Below are positions 1-10,440 of a stretch of 25,710 nucleotides of DNA, piece by piece. This DNA comes from Isoetes engelmannii. Its lineage: Eukaryota; Streptophyta; Lycopodiopsida; Isoetales; Isoetaceae. The position numbers and the translations under genes were made by a program. Numbering within the stretch: the stretch's first letter is position 1; every line of letters starts with the position of its first letter. The DNA lies in assembly GCA_011763485.2 (NCBI GenBank), contig JAANSK020150010.1, positions 1-25,710 on the forward strand, written 5' to 3'. The notes below the pieces were generated by a model. It did no database searches. It had not been told where the DNA came from and saw only the letters and a program-made list of their open reading frames with translations.

Positions 1-5
1 GTACC

Positions 6-86
6 TGCCGAAAGCTTATCACCGGGATTAAAAAACCCCGCCCTTTCGGGTTTTCGAGGAAAAACCCTAGTGATAAGACTTCGGCA
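6..86. repeat. Hairpin repeat, copy 1
   Basis: An outer 17-bp inverted repeat (6-22 and 70-86, two mismatches, ends TGCCGAA/TTCGGCA) encloses a core that folds again: AAAACCC against GGGTTTT. The core ATTAAAAAACCCC...CGGGTTTTCGAG recurs at 8222-8257 in copy 2, and both copies are followed by a TTGACAAA-like stretch (TTTGACAAA, CTTGACAAA). The family is not recognised. It could be a tiny fold-back transposon or the remnant of a structured RNA. Confidence 0.6.
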
Positions 87-210
87 AAGGGCTTTGACAA
101 ACGTATGGCTGAAAATCGCTGCCAGAAAACCCACGAATGGAGAAGTCGAAGGTGCTGCCACTGGCTAACCTGTACCTGCACATCACCAACACTAAAAGAC
201 AAGAGTAAAA

Positions 211-298
211 CCTCAAAAAGCGAGGGGCTGTTCAGGCATGCCACGCCACAAAAACCTCGAAAAGCGAGGGGCTGGTCACGCGTGCCACGCGACAAATA
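211..298. repeat. Tandem 44-bp double-hairpin repeat, two units
   Basis: Unit 1 is 211-254 and unit 2 is 255-298. Each contains a first mini-hairpin (in unit 2 CCTCG-AAAAG-CGAGG) followed by GGGCTG and a second palindrome (in unit 2 CGCGTG-C-CACGCG; in unit 1 GGCATGCC). The units share most bases and keep the same spacing. No function is evident. Confidence 0.7.
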
Positions 299-760
299 CA
301 ATAACAATAAATTAAGGGGGGGAGGGTGGGTTCAAAGAGAAGACAAGAGAATAGTGTACTGCTGAGAGACGACGAGGAAGCGCCGATGAGATGCTGTTGA
401 AGAACCACGTCTAAAATAGTGATCTCCCACCAGAAAATGCATGCAATGCATGCATGCGAGACATGCATGCTCGTCCCCTTCTAGAATCTCGATCCGATGG
501 CTCGGATCGATGCCATTCTAGAATGGGGCTCGCATGAAAACGACAAAAACTCCCGAAAAGAAGAGAACTTTCTTTAGCAAACGGGATCGAGGATGAGGAT
601 CAAAGGATGAAGGCCAAAGAAGAGGTAAAGCTGAGAAGGAACATGCCATAGCATGAAAAGAGACGCCAAATTGTGCCAGCCAAGCATAGAGAAGCCCCTC
701 CCCTGCCTGGGTTCAAAGAGAAGACAAGAGAATAATGTACTGCTGAGAGACAACGAGGTT

Positions 761-2429
761 ATTGACATCACCATTATGGTCATTAATATCACCAAATGCT
801 TACCCTGACCCCATGTTTTTTGATGACCTGCAGCTTGTGATAAGTGATTCAATTTAAGAAATTCAGCATTTCTTAAGATGCAGTAGGTGCTAGAGCACAT
901 CTAGGTGCAAAAAATTTGATGTTTCCTGCATTTCAAGTCTTGTAGCAGTCATTTTTGTGTTAAGTTCACCATTGCTGGATAGGTTACCTTATGTTGCTCC
1001 CTTCATCTTCATCATGGTTTGTTGCATCAAATTCATTATTTGCCATTCTTCATGCTTACACTGGAAGGTGCCTTTTATAGGTATGTTGGATCATTCATGT
1101 GAATAGATGATTCCATGCACATGCGAAGAAGCAAGAAAGTGCTGGTTGTGCACATGCAAATAGGCAAAGAGGTGCTGGTTGGTTCTATTTTCCGGGAAAC
1201 CCTTTTTATTTCTGTCTAGGTCTGTGTAAGAAACTGTTTCTTGATTCTTAATTCGATTGTAATTCCACTCGGCAGAGTCTACAAATGCTAAGAGGATTTC
1301 TTCTCCTAACCATATTCTCCAGCTGTATTGAGCTATTACAATGTTGCAGAAAGAGGTGGTAAGCATTTACCATGTTTGCTTTGCTGTATTCTTTTTTTTT
1401 TAAATACATCTTTTTTCAGAGGCACGTGCAGTCGTATACATGGCACATGGTTCAATTTCCTAATTTAGCACCAAATCTTAATATACAAGTACAAAATGGC
1501 ACCACAAAGGAGACTTTCCAATCAAACCCATCGACTTCTAGGAATCAAGAGTTACATGCCAGTTTTATGCATACATCTTCCGTACTTTAAATATGCTTTT
1601 CATTTCGGACGAGCGAAAAACGGGACTTGGGCCCTCGACCTCAGCCCATGTATGGAGGCAGGACCGGTTTCAATTTAAGTTTAGGCCGTAGATATATCTC
1701 CCAGGTGTGTCAACTACTTGCTTATTCCTCTCTACTTCATTATGTGTCCCATGACCCAATGCTTTGCCTATACCTCATGTGTGTCCAATGCTTGCTTATG
1801 CCCATTTTATTTGATCACGTGTGCTTGGAGCAGGCTTATGATGATGACAAGCATGATGACCTTGTAAGACCTTGATTGTGCCAAGCCAGGTCAACTAAAC
1901 TTGGACTCTTGCATGAATTGCTAGATGGGATGGGATGGTCTCAACCTGCGCCGCATGCATGTCTTGTACAGCAGGAAGAATGCTTGCTGGACATGCGTAA
2001 AACCCCTCTAACTCCTATTCTTCCCCATTGATAAATGGAGATGGTGGTTTACTATTTTCAAAATAATTGATGATATCTCTTAGCTTCCATACAAAAGATT
2101 TAAGGATTTGTCATTAGCCATGGAGTGTATCAATCGGGTTTCGAATTTCAATGAGGATCTAACCAATTAGGTTGGGATGGGTTATCCACCCAAGAAAGTG
2201 AAGAGATGCATCCATGCCATCCATGTTGGTTGTACCTTTCTATTTAACCCCTACTCCAAACTTACTTCATACTTGAGTATAAAGAGTTCTGAATATAATT
2301 TATATTTAAAAAGTTCATAAGTTTTTGATTGAGACAAACTGATGAAGGAAATAAGACTTAGCAAACCCTGCTTTAAGAATATCTAGCATAATAATAGGGG
2401 GTTTCTTTTGTATTTTTATATGTTTTTCA
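761..2429. other. Gene-free stretch, nothing recognised
   Basis: Low-complexity and AT-rich plant intergenic sequence. Open frames up to about 90 codons occur on both strands, but none has a recognisable domain, a supporting splice pattern or similarity to a neighbour. A run of T lies near 1391-1400. I see no transposon ends or RNA gene. Confidence 0.5.
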
Positions 2430-2645
2430 AGGTCACGCCGCTAGGCAGCATCCAACTGGACATGTGACTACACACCACATAACATTGATCAGGTGGGCCC
2501 TGCCCCCAACACCTTGCACTACGTCTGTGGGATTTGGCCCCCAACAATACATAGTGTAATTCTGGGCGATCTGGAACTCAAGACCTGTAGATTTTTGAAC
2601 TAGTGTGTTACCACCAACTAAAACAACCAAAGAGTGCACATATAG
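2430..2645 (-). mobile_element. tRNA-derived SINE
   Basis: Read on the minus strand, a pol III A-box-like sequence (TTTTAGTTGGTGGTAAC, near 2607-2624) is followed about 35 bp later by a B-box-like sequence (GGTCTTGAGTTCC, 2572-2584). This is the order and spacing of tRNA-derived SINEs. The 3' end, GTCACATGTCC...CTGCCTAGCGGCGTGAC, is followed by an A-rich tail at 2400-2430. The same 3' domain recurs at 17449-17488, which supports a mobile family. The 5' end is estimated and no target-site duplication was identified. Confidence 0.55.
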
Positions 2646-3474
2646 AGATGCATACTCTTGCACTACTTTTTGTGCTAGTTTTCAATGGTTATGACCTACA
2701 TTTTTTCTGTTCCCATGCAAGAATTGAACTTGACATGCAAGCATCGGCAAGAACTATTTTAGGCCCCCATGTACATACAGTTCAAATCCAGCTCCTTGCT
2801 CGTGGCTCCTGGCTGCCAAATGCACCCAAAGTATGACTCTGTCTGGCTTCGAACCACACTCGCACATTTTGTCAAAGAGCTCTTCGTTGTATCCTGTCAC
2901 AGGAAGGGGATGACTATGAACTGCATCTGATCGCCTATCACTGTCAGAAATTCCAGGCTATAGAAATCAACTATCTGATTTATGACAAGGAGTTGTTGGT
3001 GATAGTTGACTCTTTTGAGGAGTGGAGACATTTTCTGGAAGAATCTCCTCGTAAGGTCACACTCTACAAGGATCATCGGAATCTAGAATATTTCTAGTCT
3101 GCTCGAGTACTCCACCATCACCAGGTGCGGTGGCATACTCAAGTATTATCACGGATTGATTTCATGATCAAGTATCGTCCAGGACCTCTCCAAGAAAAGC
3201 TGGATGCCTTGCCCTGATGCTCCTGGTGGCCAGGTCTAAGGTGCACAGTCGAGGCCTTTGTACGCCCATGCGATACTTGCTATCTACCAAAAGCTCCTAA
3301 GCACCTTCCCACATGGCCTGCTTCAGCCTTTGCTTGTTCTAGGCGGTCCGTGGAAGAGCATTTCAATGGATTTCATTGTCGATTCCATCTTCCCAGGGTT
3401 ATTACGCCATCCTTGTCGCTGTCGATCACTTTTCAAGATGGCACATTTCATACCTTGCAGCCAGTGTGGAAAAT

Positions 3475-4128
3475 TCATTGGATATAAGGTTTTTCATATG
3501 ACACATTTTTAAATTTTATGGATGTCAATTGACAGCTTTTAAAATTTTAAGTTCTCAATTGATGTAAATTAGATGGTATTGACAACTTTGATCAAACATC
3601 TAGTAATAACAAAGTTTGACGAATAAAACTAAAAAATAAACATCAATATAGGAACTAAAGCTTTTATAGAATGTAGACGTCAATAAAACAATGGAACATC
3701 ATAATATTTCATAAATGTACCACCAAAACATATTGAAGTACATGGATGTCACTTAGTCCTCGTTTTTCCTTGTTCGTTCAACCATATCTTGTATATCTCA
3801 TGAAAATCAACTTGTCCATAGGGAGTGGGAGTAGTGATGCGGCCTTCAACATAATAAAATTTGTATAATCAGCATTGACATATAAGCAGCCACGTGATTA
3901 ATTATTCCTTGTGAGCACCCATAAAACCTTTAAAAAACGCTTCATGTTTTTCGACACCATTTGTAAAATGGCAAGTTCTGTTTTGACAACTTTAAAAAAG
4001 TAGAAGCTCTCTTTTGACACATTTTTTTTTATTGAAGAATTCTCTTTTGACACATTTCATTCAATGAGCAATTTTCATTTAGAACGTTTTTAGTCAAAGA
4101 CGCACTTTACGGTGTTAATTTTCCATGC
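3475..4128. mobile_element. AT-rich insert inside the Gypsy integrase region
   Basis: About 650 bp of AT-rich, non-coding sequence lies between two recognisable integrase pieces. It begins and ends with related TGACACATTT-type words (near 3499-3508, 4015-4024 and 4048-4057). The right half repeats TTCTCTTTTGACACATTT-like units two or three times at about 35-bp spacing. I could not define clean terminal inverted repeats or a target duplication, so the family is unknown. Confidence 0.4.
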
Positions 4129-4942
4129 TGCTTCCATCACCAGCGATGTTACAACAGATCTTTTGCTTCGAAGTGTAGTTCGACTCCGGCTTGCCAGACA
4201 CCATTGTCAGTGATAGTGGTTCCCAATTTGTTGCCGATTTTTGGAAGCGGCTTCTGGAACATTTGCTTTCTTCCGTACATCACTCAGAGACCAACGGTCA
4301 AGTGGAACGCACTAATAAGACTGTTGAGCAGTTTCTGTGATGCTTCATCAATTATCAGCAGGATGGCTGGGTTGATCGGGTACCCTTGGCGGAATTTGCC
4401 TACAATAATTTTGTCCATGCTTCTACGGGCCAGATACGTTCTTTGTGAATTCTGATATCCATTCTTGATGGTCTTTCATTGCCCCAGGCTATGACGGCAT
4501 CAATCCCAATGCCGAGGCCTAGCTCGAAAAGCTCTGCATGCTCCAGGATGACCTTTAGCACTATCTTCTCCAAGCTCAAGAACGTTATCGTCATCATGCT
4601 GATCAACATCGCCAAGATGCCCCACATTTTGCAGTTGGTGATCTTGTTTGGCTCTTGCGCTAGGACCTGCCGACAGCTCGCCCTTGTAACAAGCTCGAAC
4701 TACCGGCGCTTGGGATTTGAAGTTCGAGAGATTTTGGACTCCAAGTTCTTACGTCATTGTCTTTATTATTTGGTCGATTGGGTGGGAGGGATATTCTCCA
4801 AGTGATAGAACCTGGGAACCTGCCGAGAACCTGTCTAATGTTCCTGACAATATTGTGGAATTTCAGAGGCGTTACCTGGACAAGCCTAATCTTACTCCGG
4901 CTCCAATTCGGTCCATTCGTCGCCATTCTAAAAGGGGGATGG

Positions 4943-5250
4943 TGTGACGACCATATAAGTATTATACTAGCATGTACAATATGGTCATCACACAGACTAC
5001 ATGCATGGACGACACTTGGTGCAATCTCGCCCGTTGGAGTGGCATGATCATGTCCACTGGTATATGTATATATAGACGAGCCTCATTCTTGAACCATTCT
5101 GGTTCAACGCCACTCTTAGCTTTCTAGACGCTTGTCATGTGTTCTTGCTTGCCTTCAGGCCATTGTACTCTTGATTGTATATCAGATGTTATCGATCTTA
5201 GCATATTTCTTGCATATTTCATTGGCTCCACCATAGCTACTACGGCAACC
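4943..5250 (+). repeat. 3' LTR of the Gypsy element
   Basis: The LTR begins TGTGACGACCATA immediately after a purine-rich tract. Its first 49 bp form an inverted repeat (TGTGACGACCATAT against ATATGGTCATCACA, 4943-4991). A TATA-like run lies at about 5060-5075 (GGTATATGTATATATAGACG), fitting a U3/R boundary. The first 120 bp align with the LTR fragment at 12469-12590. The right end is not certain. Confidence 0.65.
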
Positions 5251-6731
5251 CAGTTTCAAGAATCAAACCTCAAAAGGTCTATTTTTATAGGGAAAAAGGG
5301 TTCAGAATGTATCTAACAAATGTATTTCATGGAAGCTGAAGCAAAATATGATCTGATTCTCAAAGAAAAGTATGGTGCAAAAAGGATTCGTTCCCACCAT
5401 AGCCATGCCGATCATAGCCAATAAGACAAACATTTTTTATATACAAGAAAATCCGCAAGAACGAACAACTCCAAGAAGCTATTCAATCAAAGACACCTGT
5501 AGCGTTGTGGACAAGGTTACATGCGGCTTCAAAATCCTAAGATTTTTGAAGAGTTTTCGCCATAGCCAAGAGAATGGAACCAAGAATCGACAAGCTAGAA
5601 ATCCATGTATATTAATCCGCTAAGCATTGCCGGATTAGAGCTTCCATGTATGGTTTAGGCAGCCAGATAACAGGCCAGCGGCTTCTGAATTCAAGGCAAA
5701 GAGATAAGGACAAACCTGAAATAATAGCTCCGCTAATCCAGCCCCGCATGCCACGACAAACCTAACCATAGCTTCTAGTTCTCAAAAGTAACCCTCCACA
5801 AAAATCATAGCCCATCCAAAACAATTACCAACCGTCTAAGTTTGACCTAATAGAAAACACAACACCCAATGGTTGTTTGAAAAAAAAAACTTATTTATAG
5901 GCCCATATAGACTGGGCTTTTGGACCGCGTCCAAAATTATACACGAGACCCATTATCACCCTCACTTCTTCTTCTTCTATTGTTCAATTACGATTTACCA
6001 CCATGAATTCCTTTTTTTTTAATTGAAGGTAAGCTTGGTGGGCTTGGAATGAGTGCCCTTCTCCAATCCGAACATGCTGTCAAAGTAGCACAGCACAACT
6101 CTTCTACAATCCAACATATACTCTTGTATAGAATCTACAACATATCTTATCCCCTTTTTTTGTTACAGCTCCTTATTTATAAGGCGTAAATTCCAGTGCA
6201 CAGGAAGAAAACTGAGAGCAAAATTCAGTCCAATTGTTGCTGCTGGAATTAAATCTACCCACTCGTGGAAGGATTTCAGCACAAAAAAATTTCTACCCAG
6301 GCCTAACAGGACTCTTTTATTAAAAAGCGAGGAGCTTTGTAGATGCCACTTTCCGCCAGACAAACTATCAGCACCCTGAAAAAAAGGCTTGCAGGGGCCC
6401 TTTTTTTCAGGCAATCCAGTTATATCCAGAAATTGAAAGGGAAAGGCTCGCATGTACAAATACATTCAGGCTGGATAATAATGAAAAATTGCCTTATTTT
6501 TGCTTCAGATGCAAGGACAAGGATCAGAAGCTGCCGATTAAATTTGAAGCCAGCTTAGAACAGTAATTGTGATCATTTCTGAAATACGACTTGCTTTCAG
6601 GGTATATTCTTCTCTTTCTCAATTGAAGAATACTTAACTAACAAGTAAAACAACTTCAAATATATTATAATATTTTCATATAACATCTCTGCTTTTCAAA
6701 GCAGCTCTTGACATTTCAGACAAAAAATTAC
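5251..6731. other. Gene-free stretch downstream of RPS7
   Basis: No gene is recognised. On the minus strand this is downstream of RPS7, so its right end probably includes the RPS7 3' untranslated region. A 13-bp perfect inverted repeat with an 11-nt loop lies at 6375-6411 (CCTGAAAAAAAGG / CCTTTTTTTCAGG). A minus-strand open frame of 100 codons at 6163-6465 shows no recognisable domain. Confidence 0.5.
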
Positions 6732-7637
6732 CTAAACAGCTGTGTCCTGAACTGGATATTCAAAGACGACTTCTTTGCCAGTCAACTTCTTGTAGACTCC
6801 ACCAAAAGTTTCGAGCTTATATTCTGTATTGTTTCTGTCTTTCGGATCAAGATACACCTTAACAAAGAACCAACATTAAACGTTTTCATTATTCTCACTA
6901 AGTGTCTCAAAGAAATTTGCCAAGACCAATCTATACATTCTTAAGTCTAACCTTGAGAATTCGGGAACCATCAAGACGATATCGCACGCGTTTCCCAACT
7001 ATCTCAGTTGGGTAGACAACGTCTTCTAGGATTGCATCATGAACTGCTGTTAGAGTCCTGCTCCTTGGGCGGTTCACAGCAGCTCCCTTCTTTGGAGGCC
7101 TCATAATGCGCCTCGTAGCAATCAATATAACATCCTGCAGACACAAAAAACAAGCCATTTTGCTTAAGTAAACAACAGAATTATATACTATTTTGCACAA
7201 AACAGCAACGCATAGACATACCTTCCCACTGAATTTCTTTTCTAGTTCCCGCACAAGCCTTGTCTGGATTTTCTGAAAAGCCTTTCTTAATCGATATGGA
7301 ACATGAACAATTATTGCTTTGCGATTGTTGGGAACATCAACTTCCCTAAGAGGTCATAGGGTCAGCACATGCACAAAAACAAGGACAGTCATAGTATCAT
7401 ACTTAGCAGAGTTAATGTACAAATCCCTGAGATCACTCTTCAGTTCCTGATTTGTGTTCTCGAGATCAAAAAGTGCCTAAAAAACGATATAGTTGCATTA
7501 GCTAGAAGCAAACAAACCATAGCAACCCTTCGTTCAAATCTAAGACTCAAATATAGAATTACCTGTGCCACTGACTCCTCGAAAGGCTCCGGCTCAGCAC
7601 CCTTCTCCTTCTGTATCTTCTTCCGAGCAGTATACAT
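6732..7637 (-). CDS. RPS7: Cytosolic 40S ribosomal protein S7 (eS7)
   Basis: Structural protein of the small cytosolic ribosomal subunit, also needed for 18S rRNA maturation in the family. Five coding exons join in frame to 193 residues (family norm about 190): 7637-7563, 7476-7403, 7345-7222, 7134-6952 and 6857-6732. All four coding introns are GT-AG; the exon 2/3 junction splits one Lys codon (AA|G). Diagnostic eS7 segments are the start [16 protein letters not shown], the exon 3 block VPYRLRKAF...[13 protein letters not shown], and exon 4 [10 protein letters not shown]...[21 protein letters not shown]. The last exon carries [16 protein letters not shown] and ends EYPVQDTAV. The first ATG gives the conserved N-terminus, so the start is secure. 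No break is seen, so it looks like a working spliced gene and not a retrocopy. Confidence 0.97.
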
Positions 7638-7643
7638 GATTTT

Positions 7644-7725
7644 CTAGTGAAGATTGAAAGACCGAGTTGGAGAAAACTAAGATTTATGAAAGGAAAGCAA
7701 TTCAGAGACGAAAAGACTACTATAC
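7644..7725 (-). other. RPS7: Intron in the RPS7 5' untranslated leader
   Basis: Upstream of the RPS7 start the minus strand shows CAACCAG|GTATAG at 7726/7725 and CTTCACTAG|AAAATC at 7644/7643, a consistent donor and acceptor 82 bp apart. The acceptor lies 6 bp before the ATG. Leader introns are common in plant ribosomal protein genes, but this one is inferred from splice motifs alone. Confidence 0.65.
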
Positions 7726-7765
7726 CTGGTTGCAGAAGCCGGAGAGACTGAGCGGACCTTCCGCG

Positions 7766-7788
7766 AACCCTAAAAGAATTAGGGTTTT
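7766..7788 (-). promoter_or_regulatory. Inverted pair of telo-boxes upstream of RPS7
   Basis: AAACCCTAA and its complement TTAGGGTT lie head to head (7788-7780 and 7773-7766 on the minus strand), about 45 bp upstream of the leader intron. Telo-boxes (AAACCCTA) are a known element of plant promoters for ribosomal proteins and other translation genes, where they support expression in dividing cells. Position and orientation fit control of RPS7. Confidence 0.75.
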
Positions 7789-8434
7789 TGAGTTTTACTT
7801 TACGCTTGTAGGGCAAAATACCTTGTAATAGCCTTTTGAAGGAAAGTTAGTATTCTTTATCTAGTTGCTTTTTATCGCATCTATCTATTTCTAACCCACG
7901 ATGTAAAGAGTATCCCCTCGCATATTCCCTCTCTCACACTCTCCACCGTCCGCTGAAAACCTTGACGGGGTCAAATTAGATTATCCATGTCATCGTGTGA
8001 TTTCCCCACCATTGAAGCAAGTCAAGGTACAAGTCAAAACTTATTTACACTTAAAAAATTTCATGCAAACAAATGAGCCAAAATTAGGGATTTGATATAG
8101 TTGTATCCTCTTTCACAGTCGTTTGCAATATATGAGCTGAATTGAACTGCATTTTTATCATCTATAGAAACCAAGTGGCCTATGGGACTCAATCAAAAGA
8201 GCATCATGCCTATTACTATCTAGGATTAAAAAACCCCTACCCCAACGGGTTTTCGAGAGAGAAATCTTAGCAATAATAGGCTTCTTGACAAAACTATACA
8301 TATCGTACATTGTACATTGTTGTGTGATGATCAAGGGCCTAATTGAGCTTGCTTGTCCAATACCTCCTAAATGTATGATGTCAATGTTCCCACTGCAAAT
8401 GTATTCATCTTCACATGTAGCGGTCGGTTACGTG
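7789..8434. other. Intergenic stretch with hairpin repeat copy 2
   Basis: No coding region is recognised. The left end is RPS7 upstream sequence. The only structure seen is the hairpin unit at 8208-8281. Confidence 0.5.
8208..8281. repeat. Hairpin repeat, copy 2
   Basis: The outer arms are GCCTATTACTATCTAGG (8208-8224) and CTTAGCAATAATAGGC (8266-8281), complementary with a few mismatches. The core ATTAAAAAACCCC...CGGGTTTTCGAG matches copy 1 at 6-86, and a CTTGACAAA stretch follows as in copy 1. The stem sequences of the two copies differ, yet each pairs with itself. Confidence 0.6.
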
Positions 8435-9290
8435 TTACCAACCCCTCATAGCAAGTCCGGAGTGCAAATGCCGGGCAGTGTTGAAGAGTGTGACTCTCAT
8501 CTTCCTATGTTCTCGTTGTTTCCGGGCCCATCTGCATGTCTCGACATTGAGGCAATATCGGGCGATGTGCCTCTGTGTGGATGGCGGCAATCGCCTACTT
8601 TGTAAACATGTGTCCAGATACTGTTTCAAGTGATTGTGATCCTCCTCGGTATTACCTATATAAATCTGTGTTCCTGGAAACCCCCTCCCCCCCATCTAGA
8701 GAACCGTGTAGATCTCTTCTCCTTTCAAGGCTTTTAGGCGTTGTGGGCCCATGAGCATAGTGTAGGCGAGGTTTAGAAGGTGTGAATCCCCCATGCTTAC
8801 TATCTTTTGACAATATAGGATATGACGTTCCATAGAAGCTCTTTGAAGAGACGAGAATCCAATCTTTTGCAGAAGAATATGATATGGAACTGTGGGTTTG
8901 ACTCCAACTGCTCAGGTCAGAAAGGCTTTCTATACCCATTGCAAGTCATCCCAAGTAGCAACGGCTATCACTGGCCCCCATACTTCCACCCCATACGAAA
9001 GCAATGGTTCCACCAAGACCCTGAACAAGTGCGGCTAGTGTGACCAGTCATAAACTTCTGCTCTATGACAGTTGTATTCTGCATTACATAGAAAGCTTTC
9101 TAACCTTTCGTTGTCCGCAGCCTGATACAAGTATCCTAGTATGTTGTTCTAGTGAACTTCGCTCCCAAATACTTGTATGTCTACACCACCTCCACATTTT
9201 GGCGGTGGTCGATGGATCGATGGTGTGTCCCTGAGGATCCGATTCCAGAGCAAATTTGTATGATTTTTTGGCTCTCATCTCTGGTTCAAA
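8435..9290 (-). pseudogene. LINE ORF2 remnant, C-terminal reverse transcriptase part
   Basis: Minus-strand translation gives landmarks of the non-LTR (LINE) reverse transcriptase C-terminal region in order. TYKYLGAKF lies near 9162-9188 and YGVEVWGPVIAV at about 8960-8995. VGVKPTVPYHILLQKIGF lies near 8850-8905, then RASMERHILY. A basic tail (IARYCLNVETCRWARKQREHR) follows at about 8500-8565 in another frame. Stops and a frame change interrupt the reading, so it is dead. The catalytic YADD region and the endonuclease are not in the window. Confidence 0.7.
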
Positions 9291-10440
9291 TTCCTTCTTG
9301 TATATCTGTTTGTGATCTCAGCATTTTTTTTTTGTCAGTAGTATATCCTCTGATAATGTTGTCTACATCCTTCTCTTGGCATCGCTTCCAGCTAATTCCG
9401 GCAATTGACTCCCTCTTCAGCATCCCATCCTGGATCTTGCTTGCAGACCCAGCCATGATTGTTGGCCGACCACCAACCATCCTAGCAGCATTGATCTGGA
9501 TTAATCGATCTGGTTCGGCCCTGGATTATGCCTGCAAAAAGATCTCTGCAGGCCGGTTGTTTGTTGGCTTTTCGGGCGATAGGGTCTCCCCTACAGGTTC
9601 TTCCATAAACTTGTTGTGGGTTTCTGGCACCCAGTGTCCCCTATATGATATTACATGATTTTGCTTTTTCATACTTGCATTTATATTCTCCTGGTTGTAT
9701 TATATGAATTTATGTGTGAAAAGAGTCTTTAGTCTGCCTTGGTTGGTTGGAAATTGTGTTCCTAGATCTTATAGCCTAAACTCTTCATTCATTTTTGTAG
9801 TGGTCAGTTTTGCATGTTTTTGTAATGGTAGGTTTTTGTATTGTTTAAAGTGCCCTCTCTACTTGTTCATCATACTATGAAGAAACTACTGGAGTAAAGA
9901 GTGGTCCAAATATTGATTTCATGTCCTCATTTCAAGAAGATCTTGATAGTAGCGAGTGTGCATAATAGCAACAACAATGTTCAGCAATGTTTGTCATTAA
10001 TGTCCAATACTTTTTATCTTATTTGCCAACAAGTGTAAGACGTTATGTGTAGTTGAGTAGAAAAGTTCCCCACATTTGAATCTCAAAAAAAAGTTTCATG
10101 AGAAATCTTTATCAATCATCATACGGTTGTGTGGTGATGGTTGAGTAGGCGTGGAGTCTTGGTGCAGTTGTAGTTTTGGGTCTTGCTTGAGATAAGGGTT
10201 CTAGGGTACATTTTGGATTTTGTAAAGTTCGAGTCTAGGGTCTTGGATGGTTCTCCTTTCTTGTTTTTTCTTTTCCGGTTTGGTTTGATGTTGAGGGCGG
10301 CTTCTCATGGGGGCTAAAACATGATTTTTTCTCAGGGTTGTGGCAAGGTTTACCTGGAGCCCAAATTTGTCCGTTTACATGGAACTCAGGCCTCATCCTC
10401 AGTTCTTGCTTTGTAACGGACAATCAGACCTATAAGAAGA
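9291..10440. other. Gene-free stretch, nothing recognised
   Basis: T/G-rich plus-strand sequence. A plus-strand open frame of 168 codons at 9152-9658 overlaps the antisense of the LINE remnant and shows no domain. A 62-codon minus-strand frame at 10235-10423 is also unrecognised. The right end may contain the outer end of the Copia LTR. Confidence 0.4.

Larger units (their letters stand above)
1..760. repeat. Gene-free block of small hairpin and direct repeats
   Basis: No coding region is recognisable here. The block holds four kinds of small repeat. A hairpin unit lies at 6-86. Two tandem 44-bp units, each with two mini-hairpins, occupy 211-298. A 50-bp direct repeat is present at 328-377 and 709-758, beginning GGGTTCAAAGAGAAGACAAG and differing at two or three positions. 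A nested palindrome lies at 479-523, with XbaI-like ends TTCTAGAAT/ATTCTAGAA and inner arms CGATCCGA/TCGGATCG. A short ATGCATGC tract precedes the palindrome at about 437-470. Short open frames here look like chance. Confidence 0.7.
2870..5250 (+). mobile_element. Decayed Ty3/Gypsy retrotransposon, 3' half with 3' LTR
   Basis: The part seen runs 5' to 3' as an RNase H-like region (about 2890-3220), integrase core pieces (about 3330-3470 and 4130-4450), a short chromodomain-like tail (about 4840-4935), a purine-rich tract at 4931-4942 and an LTR starting TGTGACGACC at 4943. This order is typical of plant Ty3/Gypsy chromoviruses. Gag, protease and most of reverse transcriptase are absent. The element is broken at several places, parts between RNase H and integrase are missing, and an AT-rich insert divides the integrase region. 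It is an old copy; no 5' LTR is in view. Confidence 0.85.

Noticed and set aside
6163-6465. A 100-codon minus-strand frame downstream of RPS7
   Set aside because: No domain and no splice support; it may simply lie in the RPS7 3' flank.
9152-9658. A 168-codon plus-strand open frame
   Set aside because: No domain, starts on a non-ATG-like context and overlaps the antisense of the LINE remnant.
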